From a bacterium (GTDB lineage Bacteria; Patescibacteriota; Minisyncoccia; Minisyncoccales; Minisyncoccaceae): DNA of 6,035 nucleotides. Numbering within the stretch: position 1 is the first letter of the stretch; each line of letters begins with the position of its first letter. The stretch lies in NCBI GenBank assembly GCA_023229485.1, contig JALNZJ010000052.1:1-6035 (forward strand), read 5' to 3'. Of this stretch, positions 1 through 5,771 are shown piece after piece. A program made the translations under genes and the position numbers. Under the pieces are notes generated by a model. That model worked only from the letters and a program-made list of their open reading frames with translations, had not been told where the DNA came from and ran no database searches.

Positions 1-2042
1 TCTATTCTTTTAGCTACAAAATAGACATTATCGAAATTTGAGACACATTCTTCTGGTGCTCCAACTATTATTATTGGTTTATTTCTTTTTGTTAGAAAAT
101 CAATATCACTAGTTGGACACTTATTATCAATTATAATATACCCACCCATCTGAGATAATTCATACTCTGGTAAGTCCCTGAAGGATTTCCTAGAGTATAT
201 TACAGGATGCTCGACTGAATAACCGTCTCTATACCAATTCTTTGAAAATTCTTTAAAATTCAAATTAAAAATACCGTTCTGGATAAAAAGGAAAGGCTTG
301 TACCTTGTTGATGATATCAACGATTGTGGTTCTGCATTTATTCTAATCAAAACGTATGGACCTTCATTTGTTGTAACGCTGACAAAATTATTATTAAATG
401 AAGAATTTGCAAAGTCTAAAATTGGGGTATGGTGTGTATTGCTCGTTAAAATATATTTCACCCCATAAGTCGATAAATTTTTAATAATTAATTTAATTGC
501 TTCACTATTTTTATTGGCAATATTTTCGGTTAAATTATCTAATTCCATATTTTGAAATGAATTAGAAAAACTATATTCATACGGTTTAGTTTCGTCTGAA
601 ATAAGCCTTGCGTACTCAAAAATACTTTTATCCTCTCCAAAGTAATGATAAGAAAGCGAAGACTGATAAATCAATCCTCCAAGAACTGGGACATTATTAA
701 AACCAAGTTCCATATTTTCATAATGAGGACCGCCAGATCCGCCAAAAAAGACTATATTGTCATCTATAAAAACTTTGCCGTCTTTTTTGTTGTCGTTCAA
801 AAATTTTATTATTTCGCTATTTTCTTTTGCATACTTTCTCTCCGAGGCATGCATATTTTCATAAATCCCTAGACAAAAATGTGGCACAATAACAATTAGT
901 ACTCCTATGAAAAATACCCACGATACAATTGTTTTTAAAATAAAATTATTTTTGCTTGAAAAAATGTAATTATCTAAGAAATATTTTAATCCATAAGCTG
1001 CAATAAAAATATCGATGACGACTATCCCTGCAGTAAAACGATACCAATGAATTGGAATCTCAATAAACCTATTGACTATGTCTCTTGGTAAAAATATTAG
1101 ACTTGTTAGGAAAAATACAGGTAAGAGATACCTTTTCTTTCTTGCCATCTCGACAATTCCAATTATTGTAAATGCCAATAAAAAGAATCCGAATATCGGT
1201 TGGGAAAATAAAGCAATTACTGGATCCCCTATTGTCTCGCCCGACATATCATCTCCCGAAGAATAAAATAAATTTAATAAAAAAGGAAACCACCAAAAAC
1301 AAGTAAGGATTATGCTACTAAAAATGACTATTATTATTTTCTTCCAAGATTCCTTAAAATAAAAAAATGTATAAAAAATTAAATATAATCCGGCGAAAAT
1401 TGTTGTAAAGATATGACTCAGAATGAGAGCAGAAAGAAGGCCTATTGACCAAAATAAATATTTCTTTTTATCCGATTGTCTTAATTTTTCCAGCACACCG
1501 ATAAAAAATATAAAAATTGGCCAAGCAAAGCAGTTTGAAAAAAACCCAGCTGAATACTCGGCAACAATGCCTACTCCATAGTTTCCTATTGAAGTTTCTA
1601 AAAATACTAAAAATCCTAGTATTACTGCCACAATACTTGCTTCTTTGTTTTTAAAGAGAGCATTTGAGGTGTAATAGATTGAACATAAAAATAAGAAAGG
1701 CAAACTAAAAAGAACCAGATTAAAACAAAGACTTAATGATAATAACTTGAAGCTTATTAAGTGTAAAAAACAAACCGTAATATACGGCAATGGATTATAA
1801 AAAGTAAAAACAGGATATCCTGAGTACCAAATTGGATCATAGCCACTAATGCGAAATTGCTGTAAATAACTAAGCATTTTTTCGCACAGATAATAATGCC
1901 CTGGCAAATCTCCTGTTGCTAATATTTCGCTTGAAAAAGAAAACCTCAAAAGATAAATGAGGATTCCAAACAAAATAAGCAATAAAACATTGCTGAGTGT
2001 TAATTTGCTCTTTATTCCTTCCCAAATAGCCATTAAGTTCAT
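1..2042 (-). CDS. Polytopic membrane protein, GT-C / PTPS-related type (3' end outside window)
   Basis: The minus strand is open from an ATG at 2042 to the left edge without a stop, giving about 680 visible codons, so the C-terminus is missing. A second in-frame ATG lies at 2033. After one TM helix (about 18-35) comes a loop with GDLPGH (D45, H49), then a WYSGYP segment (72-77) and FYNPLPY (81-87). This pattern is typical of the '6-pyruvoyl-tetrahydropterin synthase related' membrane family (PF10131), whose name is historical and which resembles GT-C glycosyltransferases; D45 would be the catalytic-type loop acidic residue. Roughly nine to ten TM helices follow up to about residue 395, including an IHWYRF motif near 335. 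Then comes a long soluble, presumably extracytoplasmic region starting near HASERKY. By family analogy it may transfer sugars from lipid-linked donors to surface polymers or proteins; the substrate cannot be read. No clear Shine-Dalgarno precedes either ATG. It is divergent from tsaD. Confidence 0.8.
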   Translation of the reverse strand, partial: MNLMAIWEGIKSKLTLSNVLLLILFGILIYLLRFSFSSEILATGDLPGHYYLCEKMLSYLQQFRISGYDPIWYSGYPVFTFYNPLPYITVCFLHLISFKLLSLSLCFNLVLFSLPFLFLCSIYYTSNALFKNKEASIVAVILGFLVFLETSIGNYGVGIVAEYSAGFFSNCFAWPIFIFFIGVLEKLRQSDKKKYLFWSIGLLSALILSHIFTTIFAGLYLIFYTFFYFKESWKKIIIVIFSSIILTCFWWFPFLLNLFYSSGDDMSGETIGDPVIALFSQPIFGFFLLAFTIIGIVEMARKKRYLLPVFFLTSLIFLPRDIVNRFIEIPIHWYRFTAGIVVIDIFIAAYGLKYFLDNYIFSSKNNFILKTIVSWVFFIGVLIVIVPHFCLGIYENMHASERKYAKENSEIIKFLNDNKKDGKVFIDDNIVFFGGSGGPHYENMELGFNNVPVLGGLIYQSSLSYHYFGEDKSIFEYARLISDETKPYEYSFSNSFQNMELDNLTENIANKNSEAIKLIIKNLSTYGVKYILTSNTHHTPILDFANSSFNNNFVSVTTNEGPYVLIRINAEPQSLISSTRYKPFLFIQNGIFNLNFKEFSKNWYRDGYSVEHPVIYSRKSFRDLPEYELSQMGGYIIIDNKCPTSDIDFLTKRNKPIIIVGAPEECVSNFDNVYFVAKRI

Positions 2043-2053
2043 AACAATTAGCT

Positions 2054-2081
2054 TTGCTTTTATTTGTTTATAGTATAAAAT
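2054..2081 (+). promoter_or_regulatory. Possible tsaD operon promoter overlapping the divergent one
   Basis: On the plus strand TTGCTT (2054-2059) is followed after 16 bp by TAAAAT (2076-2081), about 30 nt before the tsaD ATG. The boxes are weaker than those on the other strand and share the -10 region with it, so both transcripts could compete for the same polymerase site. The only other support is that the tsaD unit needs a promoter in this 70-bp gap. Confidence 0.3.
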
Positions 2082-2100
2082 TAAATAGAAAATAAATCAA
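2072..2100 (-). promoter_or_regulatory. Sigma70-type promoter for the GT-C-like membrane protein
   Basis: On the minus strand a TTGATT -35 box (2095-2100) is followed by a 17-bp spacer and a TATACT -10 box (2072-2077). Transcription would start near 2065, about 23 nt before the ATG at 2042. Both boxes match 5 of 6 or 4 of 6 consensus positions with ideal spacing. AT-rich sequence raises the chance of accidental matches, but position and spacing fit the gene. Confidence 0.55.
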
Positions 2101-2112
2101 ATACGGAAAAAA

Positions 2113-3258
2113 ATGATAATACTTGGGATTGAAACTAGCTGTGACGACACTGCCATCGCAATTGTAAAAGGAGAAGGAGCTAATTTTGAAATATTAGCCG
2201 ATTTTGTTTCTTCTCAAGAAAAACTACATTCTGGCTATGGAGGCGTGTTCCCTGCCTTGGCAAAAAGAGAACATCAAAAAAACATTCTACCTATTTTAGT
2301 GAAATCATTGAAAAAAGTAGGAATGCTTCAAAAAAATGAAAATGGCTTGGATGATAAGAAAATAAAAAAATTGGAAGTTATATTAGAACGAAATCCTGAA
2401 TTATTTAGACAATTAAAAATATTTTTGGAAAAATACCAAAAGCCAACCATAGATAAGATTAATGTAACCATTGGCCCAGGACTTGAACCTTGTCTTTACG
2501 TCGGTGTTAATTTTGCCAAAGCTCTTAGTTTTTATTGGAATATTGAAATTAATGCTGTTCATCACCTAGAAGGACATTTATTGGCTAATTATATTGAGCA
2601 AGACCCAAAAATATTATTTCCTGCACTTGGATTGATTGTTTCAGGCGGAAATACCCAGATTGTCTTAATAGAGAATATTGGCAAATATAAAATAATTGGT
2701 GAAACTAGAGATGATGCTGCTGGAGAGTGCTTTGATAAAACTGCCCGATTGCTTGGACTTGGATACCCTGGCGGGAAAAAAATATCTGAACTTGCGAATA
2801 AGGCAAAAACCAATAAATTCAATATCGTATTGCCAAGACCGATGATTCATGAGAAAAATTTTGATTTTAGTTTTTCTGGATTAAAAACAGCTGTATTGTA
2901 TGAAACGAAAAAAAGGAGCCAAAAAGAACTTGAATCAGAGGAATACCGAACTGAGATATCAAAAGAAATAGAAAATGCGATAGTTGAGGTGTTAGTTAAA
3001 AAATTAGAAAAATCTATTGAGAAGCATGAAGCGAAATCAATAATTATTGGGGGTGGAGTTTCGGCAAATAAAAAATTAAAAAAGGAAATTAGGGCTATTG
3101 CTAAGAAAAAAAATATTAATTTTTCTGCCCCAAAGATAAAATATTCAGCCGATAACGCTGCTATGATTGCAATTATACCTCTATTGTCTTCAAATTTTAA
3201 AAAAATATCATGGAGTCGAATAAAGCCAAGTGCTAATCTAAAAATAAATGGATTATAA
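2113..3258 (+). CDS. tsaD: tRNA N6-threonylcarbamoyladenosine transferase TsaD
   Basis: TsaD (Kae1/YgjD/Gcp family) transfers the threonylcarbamoyl group from TC-AMP to A37 of ANN-decoding tRNAs, in the cytoplasm, with TsaB and TsaE; neither partner is in this window. The start has GIETSCDDT (5-13). The metal-binding HLEGH is at 151-155 (H151, H155), with the third ligand D347 in YSADNAAM. Nucleotide and sugar contacts are expected from SGGNTQ (178-182), GETRDDAAGECFDKTARLLGLGYPGG (196-221, key residues E197, D201, G204, D208), FSGLKTA (254-260) and IIGGGVSAN (311-319). The protein has 381 residues against about 335-345 usually. The excess is a charged insertion at about 71-112 ahead of IDKINVTIGPGLEP, a form I associate with Parcubacteria. 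The usual SGGHT has Asn instead of His at 180. A weak GGA lies 5 nt before the ATG. It is the first gene of a tsaD-prsW-hsp20 unit. Confidence 0.96.
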   Translation: MIILGIETSCDDTAIAIVKGEGANFEILADFVSSQEKLHSGYGGVFPALAKREHQKNILPILVKSLKKVGMLQKNENGLDDKKIKKLEVILERNPELFRQLKIFLEKYQKPTIDKINVTIGPGLEPCLYVGVNFAKALSFYWNIEINAVHHLEGHLLANYIEQDPKILFPALGLIVSGGNTQIVLIENIGKYKIIGETRDDAAGECFDKTARLLGLGYPGGKKISELANKAKTNKFNIVLPRPMIHEKNFDFSFSGLKTAVLYETKKRSQKELESEEYRTEISKEIENAIVEVLVKKLEKSIEKHEAKSIIIGGGVSANKKLKKEIRAIAKKKNINFSAPKIKYSADNAAMIAIIPLLSSNFKKISWSRIKPSANLKINGL

Positions 3259-3994
3259 AATATTTCTTTATTTGTTTCTTGCGATTACTCCTGGAATTCT
3301 ATGGTTGATTTTTTTCCTAAGAAAAGATAACCACCCAGAGCCAAAAATAAAATTATTTACCGTCTTTTATTTTGGGATGATAGTTGTTCTTTTGGCTGCA
3401 TTTATTGAGCTTCAGATGTTAAAACATATTGATTTGTCTTCCCCTACTATTACTGAAATGTTTGGCACTTCGGCAGAGCCAACGTTGTTTTTTTACGGCA
3501 TAAAGTATGTTTTTATCGTAGGTATAATAGAAGAAGTATTAAAATATTTAGTTGTAAGGTTTTTAATTCTTAAAAAATCTTGCATTGATGAGCCGATTGA
3601 CTTGCCGATATATATGATAACTGCAGCCATCGGCTTTGCTGTTGGAGAGAATCTTTTGCTGTTTTTTTATACTAATCCGATTAATGCTCCCGGAATAGCT
3701 ATGACTCGGTTTATTGGAGCAAACCTTTTACACATTGTCTGCAGTGCTATTATTGGAATAACACTCGCAGTTTCATTTTATAATATAAAGAAGCGTTACC
3801 TGATCCTTTTTGTCGGCTTTGTGCTTAGTATTGTCACACATGCTCTTTTTGATTTTTGTATCCAGTTGTTTATAATCAACGAAGATAGTATAATAATTTT
3901 AGCTCCCTATATTCTCACTGGGACGCTGTCTATTCTTGTAATTATTGGATTACAGCTTGTTAAAAAAATGAAAGGGGTTTGCAAAATAGACTAA
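3248..3994 (+). CDS. PrsW-family intramembrane metalloprotease
   Basis: The 248-residue protein is nearly all membrane-embedded, with about seven helices (near 4-24, 37-57, 80-104, 121-143, 153-176, 184-208 and 216-238). It shows the PrsW family (PF13367) signature set: N-terminal WLIFFLRKDNHPEP (19-32), EEVLK (E95, E96, K99), GFAVGENLL (129-137), RFIGANLLH (R154, H162) and HALFD (H198, D202). In Bacillus PrsW the EExxK and the His-containing motifs are needed for site-1 cleavage of the anti-sigma factor RsiW. In CPR-like genomes the substrate is unknown, and no anti-sigma factor is encoded here. The ATG overlaps the last 11 bp of tsaD in another frame, which points to translational coupling; no Shine-Dalgarno is evident. 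It should act in the cytoplasmic membrane, cutting a membrane protein. Family assignment is firm, substrate is not inferable. Confidence 0.88.
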   Translation: MDYKIFLYLFLAITPGILWLIFFLRKDNHPEPKIKLFTVFYFGMIVVLLAAFIELQMLKHIDLSSPTITEMFGTSAEPTLFFYGIKYVFIVGIIEEVLKYLVVRFLILKKSCIDEPIDLPIYMITAAIGFAVGENLLLFFYTNPINAPGIAMTRFIGANLLHIVCSAIIGITLAVSFYNIKKRYLILFVGFVLSIVTHALFDFCIQLFIINEDSIIILAPYILTGTLSILVIIGLQLVKKMKGVCKID

Positions 3995-4015
3995 AATTAA
4001 ATTAATAATAAGTAA

Positions 4016-4034
4016 GCTTTGCCCATGCGAAAGC
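4016..4034 (+). promoter_or_regulatory. Small hairpin just before the hsp20 start
   Basis: GCTTTGC (4016-4022) pairs with GCGAAAGC (4027-4034) around a CCAT loop with one bulged G (4029), giving 7 bp. It ends 11 nt before the hsp20 ATG and lies in the 51-bp prsW-hsp20 gap. There is no following U-tract, so it is not a normal terminator. It may modulate translation or mRNA processing, but it could be accidental. Confidence 0.25.
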
Positions 4035-4045
4035 ATTAAAAAAAT

Positions 4046-4645
4046 ATGTTCTCTAAACGCAAAAAAAACAATGAAAATATAAAAGATTCTGACTTTGAAG
4101 AAAACCCTAAATGGTCAAACAATGAAGAAGGAAGATTGGTTGTGGATGTTTATGAAACTGATCGCGATCTTATTATACAAGCAGCCATAGCTGGAATAAA
4201 AACCGAAGAATTGGACATAGCTCTCGAAAACGATATGATGATTATAAAAGGCGAAAGGGTTGATCCAAGTGCTCTAAAAACAAAAAAATACTTTATTAAG
4301 GAATGCTATTTTGGATCTTTCACTAGAGAGATAATTCTTCCTCGTGAAATAGATACTTCAAAAATCAAGGCAGAAATAACCGAAGGTATTTTAACAATTA
4401 AAATGCCGAAAGTAGAAAGAGCAAAAAATAAACGAATAAACTTGGACGAAAATAAGCAAAAAAGTAACGATGAGGAAGAATTTGAAGATGAAGAAGATAT
4501 TGAAGCTAAGCCGATTAAGAAAAAAACAGTAGCCAGTAAAATAAAAAAACAAAAGGATCCAATGGTTTATGAGGACGAAGAAGATATGGAGATGAATCAA
4601 AAAGAACGTGACGATGATGATAATAACGAAGATGAAGAAGAATAA
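4046..4645 (+). CDS. hsp20: Hsp20/alpha-crystallin small heat-shock protein with acidic tail
   Basis: Small heat-shock proteins are ATP-independent holdases that keep unfolding proteins soluble as oligomers in the cytoplasm. The alpha-crystallin domain is at about residues 29-121. It starts with LVVDVYETDRDLII, continues with MMIIKGER (64-71) and FGSFTREIILP (89-99), and ends with the family's A-x-x-x-x-G-I-L signature at AEITEGILTIKMP (109-121). An I-x-L (131-133, KRINL) matches the C-terminal I-x-I motif that docks into neighbouring domains during oligomer assembly. Unlike typical 140-160-residue bacterial members, about 65 more residues follow: an acidic run (142-153), a basic Lys-rich patch (155-170), then a second acidic run to the end (175-199). 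The N-terminal arm is short and charged. It lies 51 bp after prsW and directly before a terminator. No CIRCE-type operator is visible upstream and no Shine-Dalgarno stands out. Confidence 0.93.
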   Translation: MFSKRKKNNENIKDSDFEENPKWSNNEEGRLVVDVYETDRDLIIQAAIAGIKTEELDIALENDMMIIKGERVDPSALKTKKYFIKECYFGSFTREIILPREIDTSKIKAEITEGILTIKMPKVERAKNKRINLDENKQKSNDEEEFEDEEDIEAKPIKKKTVASKIKKQKDPMVYEDEEDMEMNQKERDDDDNNEDEEE

Positions 4646-4650
4646 AAAAT

Positions 4651-4680
4651 AGACTAAGGTTTTACCTTAGTCTTTTTTTG
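4651..4680. terminator. Bidirectional rho-independent terminator between hsp20 and the convergent gene
   Basis: AGACTAAGGT (4651-4660) pairs perfectly with ACCTTAGTCT (4664-4673) around a TTT loop and is followed by six further T on the plus strand. On the minus strand the stem is followed by a T-rich stretch too. It begins 6 nt after the hsp20 stop and ends 4 nt before the last codon of the minus-strand gene, so it can end both transcripts. Confidence 0.93.
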
Positions 4681-4683
4681 TAC

Positions 4684-5553
4684 TTATTTTGACTGAAAAT
4701 TATCAACAACAATATTATCAATTAAATATTTATTACTGATTATTTTTATTTTAAATATATAATTCCAATAACCAATTTCGTTTTTTTCTTCACTTAAATA
4801 AGCGTAAACTTTAGTTGAAACTTGATAATATCCAATATTTAAGTATTTGGCATTCTCGGCAAATTCATGCCTACCTATCCTTCCCTCTCCACTTGAGCCA
4901 AACAATTTTGGGTCATAAATATTCAGTAATGCTACGCTCATAGTTTCTTTTGCCTTATTGAAATCATTATTCTTTTTTGCCTCAATAAAAGTATTGATGA
5001 CATTTCTTATTTTTTCTATATCGAATTCACTTTGTCCTTGAAAAGTATCAATACTCTTAACAACCCCTTCATAGATTGCTGCGACTTCTGTATCGCCACT
5101 ATAAGTATAGATTGGTTGCATTATTAGTCCATAGCCAGCCATTAAGCATTTTACCATTTTTGCATCTTCGCAGTTTATCTTTCCCCCCCCGATAGTAATA
5201 TAATCATTATCATTTTTTTTACTTTGTGGATAAAGAGTTATCCCTAAGAAAGATCCGTTTTCGTCATAATCTTTTTTAACCGACCAATCTGATCGATACT
5301 TAAATCGATAGCCATTCCACTCATCTATAATAAAGGAATTATAGGTCTGCACTTTATTTTCTCCTGTAATGGTCATAAAGATTTCTTTTTTTTCCTCTGC
5401 TTCTTTTTTTATGATCTTGCTACTTTTTCCATCATTATACAATGCTAAGAATAAAATAACACCAAAAACTACAACAATCACTGCAATAAAAAATATAAAT
5501 TTAAATATATTAGATTTTGGCTTTGAATTTGGATTTGTTTTTATTTGGTCCAT
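4684..5553 (-). CDS. Membrane-anchored exported protein, two-part, unknown function
   Basis: The 289-residue protein has a short polar, positively charged N-terminus (1-16), one hydrophobic helix (about 17-38) and a soluble remainder, so it should be an N-anchored protein facing outward. No lipobox Cys is visible. The first soluble part (about 70-170) includes NGYRFKYRSDW (80-90), a pattern seen in many Gram-positive and CPR surface proteins of PsbP-like type. It also holds two cysteines, C128 and C136, in CEDAKMVKC, that could form a disulfide. The second part (about 178-285) begins with VINTFIEAKKNNDFNKAKETM and ends in long beta-like segments (YWNYIFKIKII, KYLIDNIVVDNF), which resembles an NTF2-like/SnoaL-type fold. 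Both domain resemblances are pattern-based guesses. The gene stands alone on its strand between two terminators with its own strong promoter. No function can be assigned. Confidence 0.85.
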   Translation of the reverse strand: MDQIKTNPNSKPKSNIFKFIFFIAVIVVVFGVILFLALYNDGKSSKIIKKEAEEKKEIFMTITGENKVQTYNSFIIDEWNGYRFKYRSDWSVKKDYDENGSFLGITLYPQSKKNDNDYITIGGGKINCEDAKMVKCLMAGYGLIMQPIYTYSGDTEVAAIYEGVVKSIDTFQGQSEFDIEKIRNVINTFIEAKKNNDFNKAKETMSVALLNIYDPKLFGSSGEGRIGRHEFAENAKYLNIGYYQVSTKVYAYLSEEKNEIGYWNYIFKIKIISNKYLIDNIVVDNFQSK

Positions 5554-5569
5554 ATATACTAGAATAGGA

Positions 5570-5581
5570 TTCTTTAAAGAA
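5570..5581. promoter_or_regulatory. 12-bp perfect palindrome at the transcription start region
   Basis: TTCTTTAAAGAA is fully self-complementary. It sits immediately downstream of the -10 box (5582-5587) of the promoter for the exported protein and covers the expected start near 5575. That is a normal place for a repressor operator. Chance occurrence in AT-rich DNA is possible. Confidence 0.3.
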
Positions 5582-5610
5582 ATTATAACATGTTAGACGA
5601 GGTGCTTCAA
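5582..5610 (-). promoter_or_regulatory. Strong sigma70-type promoter for the exported protein gene
   Basis: On the minus strand TTGAAG (5605-5610) is followed by a 17-bp spacer and a perfect TATAAT (5582-5587), with an extended -10 TG one base before it. The predicted start near 5575 gives a leader of about 22 nt to the ATG at 5553. No Shine-Dalgarno is seen in that leader. Confidence 0.72.
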
Positions 5611-5636
5611 CTTCTTTCCCCTGGATACTTAATATC

Positions 5637-5662
5637 AAAAGACTCCCATTCGGGAGTCTTTT
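5637..5662. terminator. Hairpin terminator upstream of the exported protein gene
   Basis: AAAAGACTCCC (5637-5647) pairs perfectly with GGGAGTCTTTT (5652-5662) around an ATTC loop. The A-tract and T-tract at its edges are symmetrical, so it can work in either direction. It would most usefully stop minus-strand transcripts coming from the tRNA-Leu region before they run into the promoter of the exported protein gene. Confidence 0.75.
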
Positions 5663-5675
5663 GGGGATCATATCA

Positions 5676-5771
5676 GAAGATGGACTTGACCTTTAAATAA
5701 ATTTCTGCTGAAATTTTTTAAAGGCTGGGCTCGGGCTCAGACAGCCCTACGCCCGTTCAAGTCCCTCCTTC
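5676..5771 (+). ncRNA. Candidate structured RNA, three-way junction, unknown family
   Basis: Nearly every base can be paired. An outer stem GGACTTGA (5682-5689) / TCAAGTCC (5757-5764), extended with a mismatch and a bulge to 5676/5771, encloses two hairpins. Hairpin A (5690-5724) has 15 bp, one bulged T and a TGCT loop. Hairpin B (5726-5755) has an outer TGGGC/GCCCG stem, a small internal loop, an inner GGGCT/AGCCC stem and a CAGAC loop. Only single bases (5725, 5756) link the arms. Hairpin B is very GC-rich in an AT-rich genome, as expected for functional RNA. The pair 5726/5755 is U-G on the plus strand but A-C on the minus, which slightly favours plus. Terminator-like hairpins stand on both sides (5637-5662, 5774-5818). 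I recognise no known RNA (not SRP, 6S, tmRNA, RNase P or a canonical tRNA). No convincing promoter was found. Confidence 0.45.

Noticed and set aside
645..1266. Two short plus-strand open frames
   Set aside because: Both lie antisense to the continuous GT-C-like membrane protein gene, whose frame has convincing membrane-protein composition.
2589..2850. Two short minus-strand open frames within tsaD
   Set aside because: They overlap conserved TsaD motifs on the other strand and have no protein-like character of their own.
3979..4008. Separate hsp20 promoter (TTGCAA ... TTAATA)
   Set aside because: The -35-like box is fair but no credible -10 box lies at the right distance, so co-transcription with tsaD-prsW is the simpler reading.
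4391..4600. Minus-strand open frame opposite hsp20
   Set aside because: It is the complement of the acidic and Lys-rich tail codons, which yields Phe/Leu/Ile-rich nonsense.
5369..5596. Plus-strand open frame of 75 codons
   Set aside because: It is antisense to the N-terminus and TM helix of the exported protein, whose strand has promoter and terminator support.
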